DNA of 64,000 nucleotides from JAWMQL01 sp033283165 (GCA_033283165.1 JAWMQL010000004.1:248001-312000); one strand, 5' to 3'; shown: positions 51,005-60,022, counted from the stretch's first letter. Notes: generated by a model from the sequence alone, not told the origin. Numbers and translations: made by a program.

Positions 51005-52901
51005 TCTCGGCATACACTGCCGGTGCGTGCCGGATGTAGCGTTTGGAAAAATGGAACGGCAACAGGTGTTGCACACCGGCCTGGCTGGCAATTTCAGCAC
51101 AGGCGATGGTGGTCAGGTGCTGAGTGCGACGCGCCTGCTGCCGGTGTTGTGACATGAAAGGGGCTTCGCAGAACAGGCTGTGTGCTCCCTGCGCCAGTGC
51201 CACCAAGCGGGTCCGATTGGCCGGGGTGTCGGCAAAGTCGGTGGCGTAGACCAATTTCTGCCCCGGGGTCACCAGTAGTAACTCTTCCTTCAGTCGGGAG
51301 ACACGGTGACAGCTGCCGTCGGGCAGCGCCAGGGTCCGGTTCAAATCCCCGGCGAGCACAGCCTGCTTCAATTCCTGTAGCCAGCGACCTGATGGCAGGT
51401 CCAGGTCCTGAAGACGATCGCGGCGCACCTTGAGCTGTACCTCCGGCTCATAGGCGTACGCCAACACGGTCGTGCGGTGATCCAGCGCAGTGGCGCGCAC
51501 CACAAAAGCAGGCTCTTTCCACACTACCCCGTCAACCAGCGGCAGGTTCTCCGTGCGCCGGGCCACGGCATGACCGGCCTGCACCTGGTAGCACTGCAGA
51601 TGGTCCCCGTGCCACTCCCGCACCTCGAACCGTGGTGCCCGCTCCGCTACCCTGTCCCAGAGGATACCGTTGACCATCCCGGCAATCTGGCCGCCGAGAC
51701 CGGGAGGTCCATAGCAACGACAGGCCGGCAGTTCACCGATGCGAGAACGCAGGAACCACATGAAACCACCAATATGATCGGCGTGAGTATGGCTGAGGAA
51801 GACATCGGTCACCTGATGGGCTGTCCGCGCCGTCATACGGCGCGGATCACCCAGGTCGAACAGCAGGCTGCGACGCTGGTGATGCAATTGCAGCTGTAGC
51901 AGGGGATCGCCGAACACACCGTTGACCAGGCACGCCGTAGAGGAGCCGATGCGGGCGACCGGAATCGGGCCGCAGTGGGCAGCCTTGCTGAGGGGCCCTC
52001 CATCCGGCAGAAACCCCGCCGTCGGAGGGGCAGGTGCCGGATCGGTTGGTAGTTTGCGATGAGGCTGTGCGGACTGCAACAGACCATCAATACTGATCGC
52101 GTCGCGGATCAGCAGTTGGTCCACATGCCCCGGCTCCGCTGCCAGCCGGGTGTGCAGCAGGTCGCCTCGTAAAGCAGTCACCTCACCCAGAGCCTTGCAT
52201 CGGCCGGCGTGCAGCAGGGCGATCTGGCGACCCCGCCAGGCACTGGCGGCATCGCGCGGCGGTGCGGTGCCCAGCACCTGCACCTGCGCCAGCGGGAGGG
52301 TGTAGGTGATCGCTTTACGCATATGGTGACTCCACAGGCAGCGGCGTTGCTCCGTGCGCTGCCGCTGGTCGATAGCGCCAGTCCCGGTAGCATCGCGGAC
52401 CAGTATCCGCACGCCACAGGCCTGCAGCATCCCTCGCAAAGAGGGGTTCTGATCGGCACCGAGCTGCCACCAGACGGTGTCGATACGGGCGCAGCGAGTC
52501 ATGGCCGTCAACAGCTCCGCGCCACCCACCCCGCGCGCCAGGCCGGGGGCGAGGAGCAACAACCTGTCACACGGGTTACGCGCCAGCAGGCTATCGAGGG
52601 CGGTTATAAGGGGCAGGCGAAAACGAGCGGAGTCGAGGCTGCACAGCGGCTCGCAGTCTTCGTGCTGCCACTGCCCATCCCGCCAGCAGCCCAGATTGAC
52701 CGCGCCGGGCACGCCGAAAGGCGGCAGGGACAGATCGGCCGAGACACAGGGGTAATGCTGCCTCTCCGCAGCCAGGAGTTGTGCCAGTTCGCGCAGTGGT
52801 GTGAGGCGGTCAGTGCCGGGCCCGCTGCACACCAGCACCCGGCCAGGTCCGTTCCGAAGTCGTTCGAACAGTTCTGCAGGGGAAGCGCCTGCGTCGTTCA
52901 T
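50895..52901 (-). CDS. Fusion of degenerate Grc3/Clp1-like kinase domain and RNase Z-like metallo-hydrolase
   Basis: 668 residues. Residues 1-330 resemble the Grc3/Clp1 polynucleotide 5'-kinase family: VLVCSGPGTDRLTPL sits where the P-loop should be but lacks GKS/T; VSADLSLPPFGVPGAVNL matches the family's DLDPGQPEF..PG region; LLLLAPGLARGVGG matches NTPGWVKGLG. Residues about 340-650 are RNase Z-like: LSHTHADHIGGF zinc motif, YATDFADTP, CEAPFM and HLTTIACAEIASQAGVQHLL then HFSKRY. It may process or repair RNA 3' ends, with a non-catalytic N domain that binds RNA 5' ends. The N-terminal assignment is inference from spaced motifs; the C-terminal one is strong. Confidence 0.75.
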   Translation of the reverse strand: MNDAGASPAELFERLRNGPGRVLVCSGPGTDRLTPLRELAQLLAAERQHYPCVSADLSLPPFGVPGAVNLGCWRDGQWQHEDCEPLCSLDSARFRLPLITALDSLLARNPCDRLLLLAPGLARGVGGAELLTAMTRCARIDTVWWQLGADQNPSLRGMLQACGVRILVRDATGTGAIDQRQRTEQRRCLWSHHMRKAITYTLPLAQVQVLGTAPPRDAASAWRGRQIALLHAGRCKALGEVTALRGDLLHTRLAAEPGHVDQLLIRDAISIDGLLQSAQPHRKLPTDPAPAPPTAGFLPDGGPLSKAAHCGPIPVARIGSSTACLVNGVFGDPLLQLQLHHQRRSLLFDLGDPRRMTARTAHQVTDVFLSHTHADHIGGFMWFLRSRIGELPACRCYGPPGLGGQIAGMVNGILWDRVAERAPRFEVREWHGDHLQCYQVQAGHAVARRTENLPLVDGVVWKEPAFVVRATALDHRTTVLAYAYEPEVQLKVRRDRLQDLDLPSGRWLQELKQAVLAGDLNRTLALPDGSCHRVSRLKEELLLVTPGQKLVYATDFADTPANRTRLVALAQGAHSLFCEAPFMSQHRQQARRTQHLTTIACAEIASQAGVQHLLPFHFSKRYIRHAPAVYAEISSRCPQTVVPASCLAVQEPDYRDRTPPGDTTPRRR

Positions 52902-53084
52902 ACCATTAGCCTCGCGCTCTTTTCTCAGAGCGTGACTTGCGGCACAGCATAGAACCGCCGGTGAGCGTTTTCCGGGTGATTTTCCTGATCAGGTCACTGC
53001 GGCTACTGGACTCATGGGTTACAGTGTATTCAGTGTTTTGTTTGATAACACGATGCTTTATATATCCTACACCGGGAGAGGCAC
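52902..53084. other. Non-coding stretch before the decayed fragments
   Basis: 183 bp with no supported gene. It contains the start region of the fusion gene's upstream leader and an AT-rich patch (53035-53065). Gene remnants begin at 53085. Confidence 0.4.
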
Positions 53085-53240
53085 ATCGTCACGACGGGGT
53101 CGAATCGCGGAGGTTTTGGCGAGGCGTTGACGGGTGGTGTTATGCTTGGCACGGTGACCTCGCTCTCCGGCTCCGTACTTCCCGTGACCGTTGCGCTCGA
53201 GGGCAAAGCCGACCTGGCCTTGAGCAACGCATACGGTGGC
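53085..53240 (+). pseudogene. Remnant of a Na+/Ca2+ exchanger-type membrane protein
   Basis: One frame reads SNRGGFGEALTGGVMLGTVT and then SLSGSVLPVTVALEGKADLA and LSNAYGG, the second alpha-repeat region of calcium/cation antiporters (GEALTGGV..G..TSL, then A.SNA.GG). There is no start, no rest of the protein, and the frame runs into unrelated sequence at about 53240. An orphan internal fragment. Confidence 0.6.
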
Positions 53241-53316
53241 CTACCTGGCCTCAACGGAAGCCTCCTGGGTCAGCGGCCATTGCCTGGTTGTCAACGGCGC
53301 TTCTAAAGGTGGGTGA
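53237..53316 (+). pseudogene. C-terminal remnant of a short-chain dehydrogenase
   Basis: In a different frame from the preceding fragment the sequence reads VAYLASTEASWVSGHCLVVN and GASKGG then stop, the standard SDR ending (LAS.EAS.V.G..L.VDGG). It is fused end to end with the exchanger piece and overlaps the last 14 bases of the flavoprotein gene on the other strand. Confidence 0.65.
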
Positions 53317-54778
53317 GCCTGTGCCGGGCCGCGGCACGGCCGGCACGCCGGCCGAAATAGGTGGCATCGCCGATCGACATGCCGCTGGCGTAGCCCTCGC
53401 CGCTGCGAGGCAGACCCGCGCTGCACCGCCCCGCGGCATACAAACCCTCGATGGTTGTGCCGTCTGGCCGTCGCACTTCACCATCAATGGTGGTATCCAG
53501 ACCACCGAAGGTGAAGGCCGGGTAGTACATACCCGGCCCGATGGTGAAATCAAGCAGGGCGTAGGGTGGCTCGCAAAGCGGCCTCAAGAACTGGCTATCC
53601 TTATGGAAAAGTGGATCATCGCCCTGCGCGGCGAAGCGGTTATAGGTTTCCAGCGTTTTCGTTAAGGTGCCAACTGGAAAGCCCGCATCCTGTTCCAACT
53701 CTTCGAAGCTTTCACCCACCTCCACAACTTCGGGATTAGCGTACATGGGCGGTTCCTTGTAAATAGCGGCGTCCACCACCATATACACCTTCCGGTTGCT
53801 CTGGTTAAGGCAGTGGTGGGCGCCGCGGGCGTGATAGCAGTCCTCATTGATGAAGCGCTGCCCCTGCTCGTTGACGAATACGCCCTCGCAGAACTTTCCG
53901 TCCGGGTACCAGATAACTGAGACAAAGCCCTCGCCCATATTGATCGCAGCGGCACCGAGACTCATGCCCATCTGGATACCGCTACCAGTGTCGGCGGGAT
54001 TGCCAATGGGAGTGGCATCCTTCAACCGCGGCGCGTACTTCTCCACCATCGCCCGGTTCATGATGAAACCACCGGTGCAGAGCACGACACCGTTCGCTGC
54101 CCGATAGGCGCGTACCTTACCATCCTGGCGGCAAAGCACGCCGACAACACGTTCGTTATCCACTATCAGTGTTAACACGCGGCAATCGTAAAGTACCGAA
54201 ACCTCGGCCTGCTCCACCGCCTGGGTGAGCGTTGTCATCAAGGTAGCGCCACCTTCTTCCCATAAGGCTCGCGGTTTGTGGGCGCGCGGTGCGGGGGCCG
54301 CCCGGAGTGACTCCTCGAAACCTTTCTCATTACCTGAGTAGGCCAGAGATTGGTATTCCGGGGTGTTGGTGTGCTTGCCGGCATAGAACTCCGGATTGAA
54401 TTCAACCCCCTGGTCCACAAGCCAGTGGTAATGTTCCAGGCTGTCGCGGCAATAGACACCGATCTTATCAGGGTCGCCGCCCGCGCCCGCGGCCATGGTC
54501 AGGTAGGCCTCCATCGCGTCGACGCTGTCCATGAACCCACAGTCGTGTTGAATTGGCGTTCCACCACCGAGATAGATCTGCCCGCCGGCCAGCGCTGTGG
54601 TCCCGCCGCTGCCGCTGGCCACTTCCATCAGAGTGACTCGCGCACCGGTTTCTGCCGCTTCGAGTGTGGCACAAGCACCGGCACCGCCAAAGCCTACAAC
54701 GATAACGTCGGATTCGTCATGCCATGTATCAATATTCTCGGCCCTCACCGGCTGGCTGGGAGTATAAGTGGAGTTCAT
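53303..54778 (-). CDS. FAD-binding dehydrogenase, KstD/fumarate reductase flavoprotein family
   Basis: 491 residues. ATG at 54778 has GGAG 9 bases upstream; ATG at 54787 overlaps that site. The Rossmann FAD motif DVIVVGFGGAGACATLEAAE is near residue 25. GSGGTTALAGGQIYLGGGT and the C-terminal GLYAAGRCSAGLPRSGEGYA match 3-ketosteroid dehydrogenase and fumarate-reductase-like flavoproteins. It probably oxidises or reduces a steroid-like or enone substrate in the cytoplasm. A MarR gene is divergent, a common regulator pair for such enzymes. Confidence 0.88.
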   Translation of the reverse strand: MNSTYTPSQPVRAENIDTWHDESDVIVVGFGGAGACATLEAAETGARVTLMEVASGSGGTTALAGGQIYLGGGTPIQHDCGFMDSVDAMEAYLTMAAGAGGDPDKIGVYCRDSLEHYHWLVDQGVEFNPEFYAGKHTNTPEYQSLAYSGNEKGFEESLRAAPAPRAHKPRALWEEGGATLMTTLTQAVEQAEVSVLYDCRVLTLIVDNERVVGVLCRQDGKVRAYRAANGVVLCTGGFIMNRAMVEKYAPRLKDATPIGNPADTGSGIQMGMSLGAAAINMGEGFVSVIWYPDGKFCEGVFVNEQGQRFINEDCYHARGAHHCLNQSNRKVYMVVDAAIYKEPPMYANPEVVEVGESFEELEQDAGFPVGTLTKTLETYNRFAAQGDDPLFHKDSQFLRPLCEPPYALLDFTIGPGMYYPAFTFGGLDTTIDGEVRRPDGTTIEGLYAAGRCSAGLPRSGEGYASGMSIGDATYFGRRAGRAAARHRLTHL

Positions 54779-55117
54779 GTAGTCCATCTCCGCGAAACTG
54801 GAGGCCAGTTAAAGCAATGGAGCGCTAAACTGATTTTTTGTTGATTCAGTATAAGCCCCCATTTCGGAGAGTACACCAAACCAGGGCACCTGCTGGAAGT
54901 GGCCGGCGGCGGGATCACAGCGTTGGCCGGCGGGCAGGTCGGGTCACCGGGCAAACCGGCCAGTTGTACGTATCCAGGCCTACTGTTTTGAAAAAATGTA
55001 TAGAACATCGGCGTAATTACAGCCTTTCTGATTTAATTTTTGGGTATTATGTGCGTCTTGGAAGCAATCGGATCAAAACTGGTGAGTGATTACGACGACT
55101 TATGTTTTTTGATTATC
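54779..55117. other. Divergent promoter region of flavoprotein and MarR genes
   Basis: 339 bp with no supported gene if MarR starts at 55118. The half next to the flavoprotein gene is GC-rich, the half next to MarR AT-rich (54985-55060), where the MarR promoter probably lies. No clear operator palindrome found. Confidence 0.4.
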
Positions 55118-55531
55118 ATGACCTTCGAGGATTACGAAAGGAGAGTGGCACATGAGTTCGAGATCTCGAAATGGACCAAAATGCGCATCAAAGATCGGCA
55201 TCGGGCTGTATTCACGCATATCGGCCGATTTGGAGCCACGCGCAGCGTTGACCTCGCAAGGGCAATAGGTATTCGTCCGCAACCAATGATGAAACATGTG
55301 CACGAGCTGGAATCCCTGGGACTGATTTCCCGTAGACCCGATCCGACCGATGCACGGGCAAAGCTGATCGAGTTCACTGCTGCGGGGAAGCGCTTGAACA
55401 GACACTTCATTGAAGCGACAGAGAGAGTCGAAAATCAATATCTTGAAATTCTGGGCGAACGGAAACTGAATCAGTTGCGCTCTGCCCTCAAGATCCTTAA
55501 CAACGTGAATGATAAAGACAAGGGCCGATAA
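55118..55531 (+). CDS. MarR family transcriptional regulator
   Basis: 137 residues from ATG at 55118, the usual MarR length; in-frame starts at 55040 and 55049 would add 23 to 26 unusual residues. Winged HTH: AVFTHIGRFGATRSVDLARA, IGIRPQPMMKHVHELESLGL, ISRRPDPTDARAK. A frameshifted near-copy lies at 60023-60360. Probably controls the divergent flavoprotein gene. Confidence 0.87.
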   Translation: MTFEDYERRVAHEFEISKWTKMRIKDRHRAVFTHIGRFGATRSVDLARAIGIRPQPMMKHVHELESLGLISRRPDPTDARAKLIEFTAAGKRLNRHFIEATERVENQYLEILGERKLNQLRSALKILNNVNDKDKGR

Positions 55532-55740
55532 CGGGCCTGTTAGTACGCGAGGCAATTAAAGGCAGCTTCGGTTGAATCGATCGCGCATCCGATTGCCGGG
55601 GTCAGCCAGCGCCCGGTCAGTTTCGTGCCCGCAAATGGTTGCTCAGTGTAAGAGACACGTCGAACGCAAGCTGATGTATACTCCTACGCGTCAGTCTATT
55701 TCAGCGAGAGAATGCAGCCCTGAGTAAGCAATCAAAACCC

Positions 55741-56307
55741 GTGGGGCGTGAAGAAGTCAAGCGAGCCCTGGTAGAAGCGAGCATCGCGCTTTTTTCAGAA
55801 CGGGGCATCAGAGCGGTGCCCATTCGCGACATAGCACAACAAGCCAATGTCAATTCAGCGCTTATATACCGTCATTTCGGCAGTAAGGAAAAGCTGGTTG
55901 AGGCCACCGTGGCGGAACTGGCGGAGAGAATGGAGCCAGTGTCATACGACGAAGACGCCACCGGTACAGAGTTGCTCCACGCCTCCTTTCAGATGATCAG
56001 GCGCAATCCGGAGGTATTCCGTATTCTCGCCTACCTGGCCCTGGAGAAAACGGATGCGTCGGTCTTTGCAAAGCTCAGGAGTCCGGCACTTGACCACATG
56101 GTCTGCCAGATAGCGGCGGACCAGAAGACCGGGGACTTATACGATGGTGTTGATCCTAAAGTGTTGCTGGCCTCCAGCTACGCTTTTGGTCTGGGCTGGC
56201 ACATTTTTCGCCCGATGCTGCTTGCCATGGCGGGAATCCCTAAGAGCAAGGAGAGGAAAGTGCGCTCCGAAATCTTCGATTTGTGGTCCGACGCCATCAC
56301 GCGCTAG
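55741..56307 (+). CDS. TetR family transcriptional regulator
   Basis: 188 residues from GTG at 55741. A CTG at 55720, with GAGAGA upstream, would add LSKQSKP and is a real alternative start. HTH at residues 20-45 (GIRAVPIRDIAQQANVNSAL, IYRHFGSKEKL), then a C-terminal ligand-binding helical domain. A 7-bp inverted repeat at 56700-56723 before the sulfotransferase gene is a candidate target. Confidence 0.9.
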   Translation: MGREEVKRALVEASIALFSERGIRAVPIRDIAQQANVNSALIYRHFGSKEKLVEATVAELAERMEPVSYDEDATGTELLHASFQMIRRNPEVFRILAYLALEKTDASVFAKLRSPALDHMVCQIAADQKTGDLYDGVDPKVLLASSYAFGLGWHIFRPMLLAMAGIPKSKERKVRSEIFDLWSDAITR

Positions 56308-56354
56308 CAATGCCCGCATCAGAGGCGAGGAACAGTGCCGCAAGCGCCACGTCC

Positions 56355-56552
56355 TCAGGCGAGCAAGGTATCCAGATCAGTCTCCATAAATGGTTCCCCC
56401 TGGCCAAGAGCCGCAATCGGTGCCAGGTTCAGACCCTGGCGGGCGATTTCCTCGGCGAAGGCTGAACCCATCCCTTGGGCGGCACCAACAATGAGCGCCC
56501 AGGGCACGTATTTGCTGTGAAAGAAGTCGCGGGATGATTCCGCCAAGAACAC
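56355..56552 (-). pseudogene. N-terminal remnant of a short-chain dehydrogenase
   Basis: The frame reads RDFFHSKYVPWALIVGAAQG and then MGSAFAEEIARQGLNLAPIA, the nucleotide-binding start of an SDR (K.G.WALI.GA..GIG.AFAE..A..GLNL). After about 47 residues it changes to unrelated sequence and stops. The rest of the enzyme is missing. Confidence 0.65.
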
Positions 56553-56699
56553 ACCCCATTATGTTTGCTGCAACGGATTGAGACAGGGTTGAGGGTTCTT
56601 CCTCACGGCACAGTGTAAACATACGTATACATCCAGTAAAGTCGGCAACTGTGCTCGACCGGCCGGTTCCGGGCTTGTCTATTTCGTTCCTCGCGAGTA

Positions 56700-56723
56700 T
56701 AGTGTACTCAAATGATTACACTA
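56700..56723. promoter_or_regulatory. Interrupted palindrome upstream of sulfotransferase, TetR-operator candidate
   Basis: TAGTGTA (56700-56706), ten bases, TACACTA (56717-56723), ending 19 bases before the start codon. Size and symmetry fit a TetR-family operator; a TetR gene is 390 bases upstream. Confidence 0.5.
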
Positions 56724-56742
56724 CAATAGATGGAGCGCCGCC

Positions 56743-57918
56743 TTGTTCCTGTATTTCAATCTCGACTACTACTTCACGATGATCCGCCGGGTCTGGGGTA
56801 AAAAGCACTGGAAAGGTCGCCGGAAACTCCTGTTCCGTCTGCTGGTACTGGTTCCCCTCATCTACCTCTTCCACTCCCTGTTTTTCTTCCTGGATAAGAT
56901 CGTATTTCCGGGACTGTGGTTTCAAAAGGTGGACCAGCCGATCTTTATCATTGGGCACGCGCGCAGTGGCACCACCCTGCTGCAGCGCCTGATGAGCCAG
57001 GATAGGGATCGGTTCAGCTACTTTGTCTACTGGGAAATGTTTTTCCCCTCATTGCTGGAAAGAAAACTTATCCGGGGCATGGGCATTCTGGATCGGGTAC
57101 TGCTCAACAGCTATCTTTTCAAGCGCCTTCAAGCCTGGGACGAGAAGACCCTCGGCAAATTGGAGATGCACGAGATGGGGCTATGGGTTCCCGAGGAAGA
57201 TGATTTCGTCAACACCACCAGCTTTTTTTCCGGTTACTGGCAAATTCAGGTGCCAATGATGGACGAAATGGACGTTTTTCACCTGGATCGTAAACCCGCC
57301 GGCTTGCGCCGGCGCATGATGCGCTCATACAAGGAGTGCCTGCGCCGTCAACTCTATCTGCAAGGCGGCAACAAAATTCACCTGTCGAAAAATCCTTTTT
57401 ACTGCGGCCGGGTGCAGACGCTGATCGATACATTCCCGGACTGTAGGATCATTATCAATATGCGAGATCCGATGGAGTGCGTGCCGAGCATTCTCAAACT
57501 GATGGTGCTGAACTATAAGCTCAACGGATGGACCGAGGAGGACTACCTGGAATCTACCCGGATAATCAGGGATATGGCCTATGACTTCTTCCGCCTGCCC
57601 AAAGAGGTGCTGGCACGAAATCCCCAGGTGCCGCAGATGGTGGTGGATTACAGAGAGCTGACAGCCCAACCCAGGGCGACCATTGAAAAAATCTACGAGA
57701 CACTCGGCCTGGAGATTACAGAACAGTTCCGCACTGTCCTGGAGGAGCAGGACGAGAAGGCGCGCAAGCACGAAAAACGCGGAAATTACAGCTACAGCGC
57801 AGACGACTACGGCTTCTCTATGGTGGATGCCATACGAGAGTTGCCGGAATTCTATGCACAATACCAGTGGGCGTCGGAAAAGCAGTCACGGGACACAATA
57901 GCGTCGAGGAATTCTTGA
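56743..57918 (+). CDS. Sulfotransferase with N-terminal membrane anchor
   Basis: 391 residues. TTG at 56743 has GGAG 7 bases upstream; an ATG at 56779 is the alternative. A hydrophobic segment lies at about 33-52. The PAPS 5'-phosphosulfate loop is IFIIGHARSGTTLLQRLM (about 67-84) and the 3'-phosphate region is IIINMRDPMECVPSILKL. It transfers sulfate from PAPS to an unknown hydroxyl or amine acceptor. The stop overlaps the next start (TGATG), so it is coupled to the DUF1214 gene. Confidence 0.9.
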   Translation: MFLYFNLDYYFTMIRRVWGKKHWKGRRKLLFRLLVLVPLIYLFHSLFFFLDKIVFPGLWFQKVDQPIFIIGHARSGTTLLQRLMSQDRDRFSYFVYWEMFFPSLLERKLIRGMGILDRVLLNSYLFKRLQAWDEKTLGKLEMHEMGLWVPEEDDFVNTTSFFSGYWQIQVPMMDEMDVFHLDRKPAGLRRRMMRSYKECLRRQLYLQGGNKIHLSKNPFYCGRVQTLIDTFPDCRIIINMRDPMECVPSILKLMVLNYKLNGWTEEDYLESTRIIRDMAYDFFRLPKEVLARNPQVPQMVVDYRELTAQPRATIEKIYETLGLEITEQFRTVLEEQDEKARKHEKRGNYSYSADDYGFSMVDAIRELPEFYAQYQWASEKQSRDTIASRNS

Positions 57919-59318
57919 TGAGCGCAGAAACTGTCGAACAGATTGAACGGGACAAGGCTGAACTGCGAGCAGCCTGGGACGAATTGATCGCGGAATTGCA
58001 GCTGGCACGGGAAGCCATCGACAACCCGAAGTACTTTCCCCCCGAGGCGTCAAACCGGAATCTGGCAGAAGGATACCGCTACCTCGCAGGTTTCGTTCAC
58101 CACGGTATCGAGCGCACGTTCTTTGGCGACCCGGATTTTCCGGCCTTTCGTAACGGGCTGTCCGTTTTCAACAAAGGCACCATCGAGAACAGCGACGCAA
58201 TCTATTTCTACGCCCCGATCGACGGGAGGCAGCGTTACCTGGTCAAGGGCAAGGCGGAAGATTTCAGCCACTGGCAAGGCGAGAGGCACCCCGGAGATGG
58301 CCCAAAAGCACCCCATTACCTTTACTTTGAATCGTCCAGTGGGCCAATGTCGGGGGATACGGGTGACCTGAGTGAACTCCGCCCGGGTTTCCGCACCGGC
58401 TTCGGCACCCTGGACAGCAGTCAACTGCAGGTGAGCGATTCCGGTGAAATCGAGCTGCTGCTGGCCCCCGACAGGCCCGAGGGCTATTCCGGAAACTTTA
58501 TCTGTACGCGCAAACCACCAGGCAAGCGAGACTCCCATGGTGAAGATCGTTACGCCACTTTTATCTCTGGTCGGCAGCTGTTTTACGACTGGGAGACCGA
58601 AGTGGCGATTCCGCTGACCATTACTCCGCTTGACCGGGTCGGGCTACACCCGGAGCCCCTCGATGCGGCGCAGGCCGCGCAGAATTTACGCAATATGGGC
58701 GGCATCATCCGCGGACAGATGCATTTCTGGCTCGATTTCTACGACAAGATACTGAATATCAAGGGCAGCCATGGCACCCCTGAAGACGGCCAGTTTTTCT
58801 TTCCTATCAACGGCTACCTGAAGCCCAATGCTGCTGGCGCCGCAACTGGCGGCGGCATGAGCACCAACGTCTATGCCGGTGGTCTCTACGAATTGAAAGA
58901 GGATGAAGCGCTCTACATCGAAGCCAGGTTCACTGGCAACCCGGTCTACTCCAGCGTGCACCTGGGTAACCTGTGGGGAGAGTCCCCTGACTATGCCAAT
59001 CACCAGAGCAGCCTCAATCTGTTCCAGATGCATATGGGGCCCGACGGAGTTCAGCGCTGGGTGGTCGCACATCGCGATCCCGGCGTCCAGAACTGGCTGG
59101 ACACCACCGGCCTCTCCGTGGGCTGCCTGTCGCACCGCTGGGCCTATTCCGAACTGCCCGAGGAAAAGGACTGGCCAAAGATTACCGCCACGAAGATACC
59201 CTTCGACAAAGTGCGTGAGTATTTTCCGGAGGATATGCCAGTGCTGACGGAAGAAGAACGTCGTGAGGCCATCTATATTCGCCAGCAGCATGTACAGCGT
59301 CGTTACAGGGTGTTCTAG
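57918..59318 (+). CDS. DUF1214 domain protein, partner of sulfotransferase
   Basis: 466 residues from ATG at 57918 (GAGGAA upstream). Begins with a helical region (AEGYRYLAGFVHHGIERTFF) shared with the protein at 62757. The DUF1214 domain is in the C-terminal half (ALYIEARFTGNPVYSSVHLG, QRWVVAHRDPGVQNWLDTTG). No signal peptide. DUF1214 has a double beta-barrel-like fold of unknown activity. Coupling to a sulfotransferase here and in mirrored order near 63 kb argues for a joint role. Confidence 0.87.
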   Translation: MSAETVEQIERDKAELRAAWDELIAELQLAREAIDNPKYFPPEASNRNLAEGYRYLAGFVHHGIERTFFGDPDFPAFRNGLSVFNKGTIENSDAIYFYAPIDGRQRYLVKGKAEDFSHWQGERHPGDGPKAPHYLYFESSSGPMSGDTGDLSELRPGFRTGFGTLDSSQLQVSDSGEIELLLAPDRPEGYSGNFICTRKPPGKRDSHGEDRYATFISGRQLFYDWETEVAIPLTITPLDRVGLHPEPLDAAQAAQNLRNMGGIIRGQMHFWLDFYDKILNIKGSHGTPEDGQFFFPINGYLKPNAAGAATGGGMSTNVYAGGLYELKEDEALYIEARFTGNPVYSSVHLGNLWGESPDYANHQSSLNLFQMHMGPDGVQRWVVAHRDPGVQNWLDTTGLSVGCLSHRWAYSELPEEKDWPKITATKIPFDKVREYFPEDMPVLTEEERREAIYIRQQHVQRRYRVF

Positions 59319-59321
59319 AGC

Positions 59322-59343
59322 CCGGCGACGGCGTCGTCGCCGG
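59322..59343 (+). terminator. Hairpin after DUF1214 gene
   Basis: Perfect 9-bp stem CCGGCGACG (59322-59330) and CGTCGCCGG (59335-59343) with GCGT loop, three bases after the stop. No T run. Confidence 0.5.
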
Positions 59344-59465
59344 ACCACACCGCATTCCGGTTCGCCGGTAAACGATGCCCGGCACCATGCTCATGTCGTG
59401 GGGGCCGCGGTCCCTGCCATGCGGCGGGCGCCGCAGCTGGGGCAGACGCCCTACCTGTTCCACTG

Positions 59466-59948
59466 TCAGGAAGACTGACGCAATCCGAGCCGAATCGCTG
59501 CGGGCACCAGCAGCGCCGCCAGTACACCGGCCCAAATGCCCTTGAGCAATGCATATTGCAATGGTGTCAGGCTTTGGATCTGCGCGAGCCACAGCACAGC
59601 CAGCAGCACCGGTGCAGCGACCGTCAGTCCAATAACACCAAAGCAGACAGCCGCCAGCCAGGTGTTGGTCGGGAGGTGGCGCGCCCAGCCTTGTTCGTCG
59701 CTGTTCAGGCCAGGCCAGACGCCCTTTGCGCGCTTGGCACGATGCATCCAGATAAATATCGCCGAGATAATGAAGGAAAGTAGGAATCCGGTGAGCAGAA
59801 GATCGGGCCCGTAGCCGTTTTCGCCCCAGGCAAAAATTGCAGGGTGCTCATGCAATAACCAGTATGCCAGGCCACCATTAATCAGAAGATTGATGACCAG
59901 GTTGGAGAGGCTTTCCCGGCGGATATGCGCTGCGAGCGAACTGGACAT
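59466..59948 (-). CDS. Four-TM membrane protein of unknown function
   Basis: 160 residues from ATG at 59948; an in-frame start at 59993 is upstream. Helices at about 16-36, 47-65, 97-120 and 128-152 (LVINLLINGGLAYWLLHEHP, TWLAAVCFGVIGLTVAAPVL). Likely an inner-membrane protein with a basic loop (WMHRAKRAKGVWP). No family recognised. It is divergent from the decayed MarR copy. Confidence 0.65.
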   Translation of the reverse strand: MSSSLAAHIRRESLSNLVINLLINGGLAYWLLHEHPAIFAWGENGYGPDLLLTGFLLSFIISAIFIWMHRAKRAKGVWPGLNSDEQGWARHLPTNTWLAAVCFGVIGLTVAAPVLLAVLWLAQIQSLTPLQYALLKGIWAGVLAALLVPAAIRLGLRQSS

Positions 59949-60022
59949 GGGATACCTGTGACTCCGGCGGTTATTGTACGTAGGACATTGCACACTCTCG
60001 CACGTCCCGCCAAGACAACAGG

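Larger units (their letters stand above)
56308..56742. other. Intergenic region with SDR remnant and operator-like palindrome
   Basis: 435 bp between TetR and the sulfotransferase. It contains the SDR fragment (56355-56552, minus strand) and, just before the sulfotransferase, the palindrome at 56700-56723. ATACGTAT near 56622 is a further 8-bp palindrome. Confidence 0.5.

Noticed and set aside
59344..59478. Plus-strand tail reading VVGAAVPAMRRAPQLGQTPY after the DUF1214 gene
   Set aside because: Could be a gene remnant, but I cannot match it to a family and it has no start.
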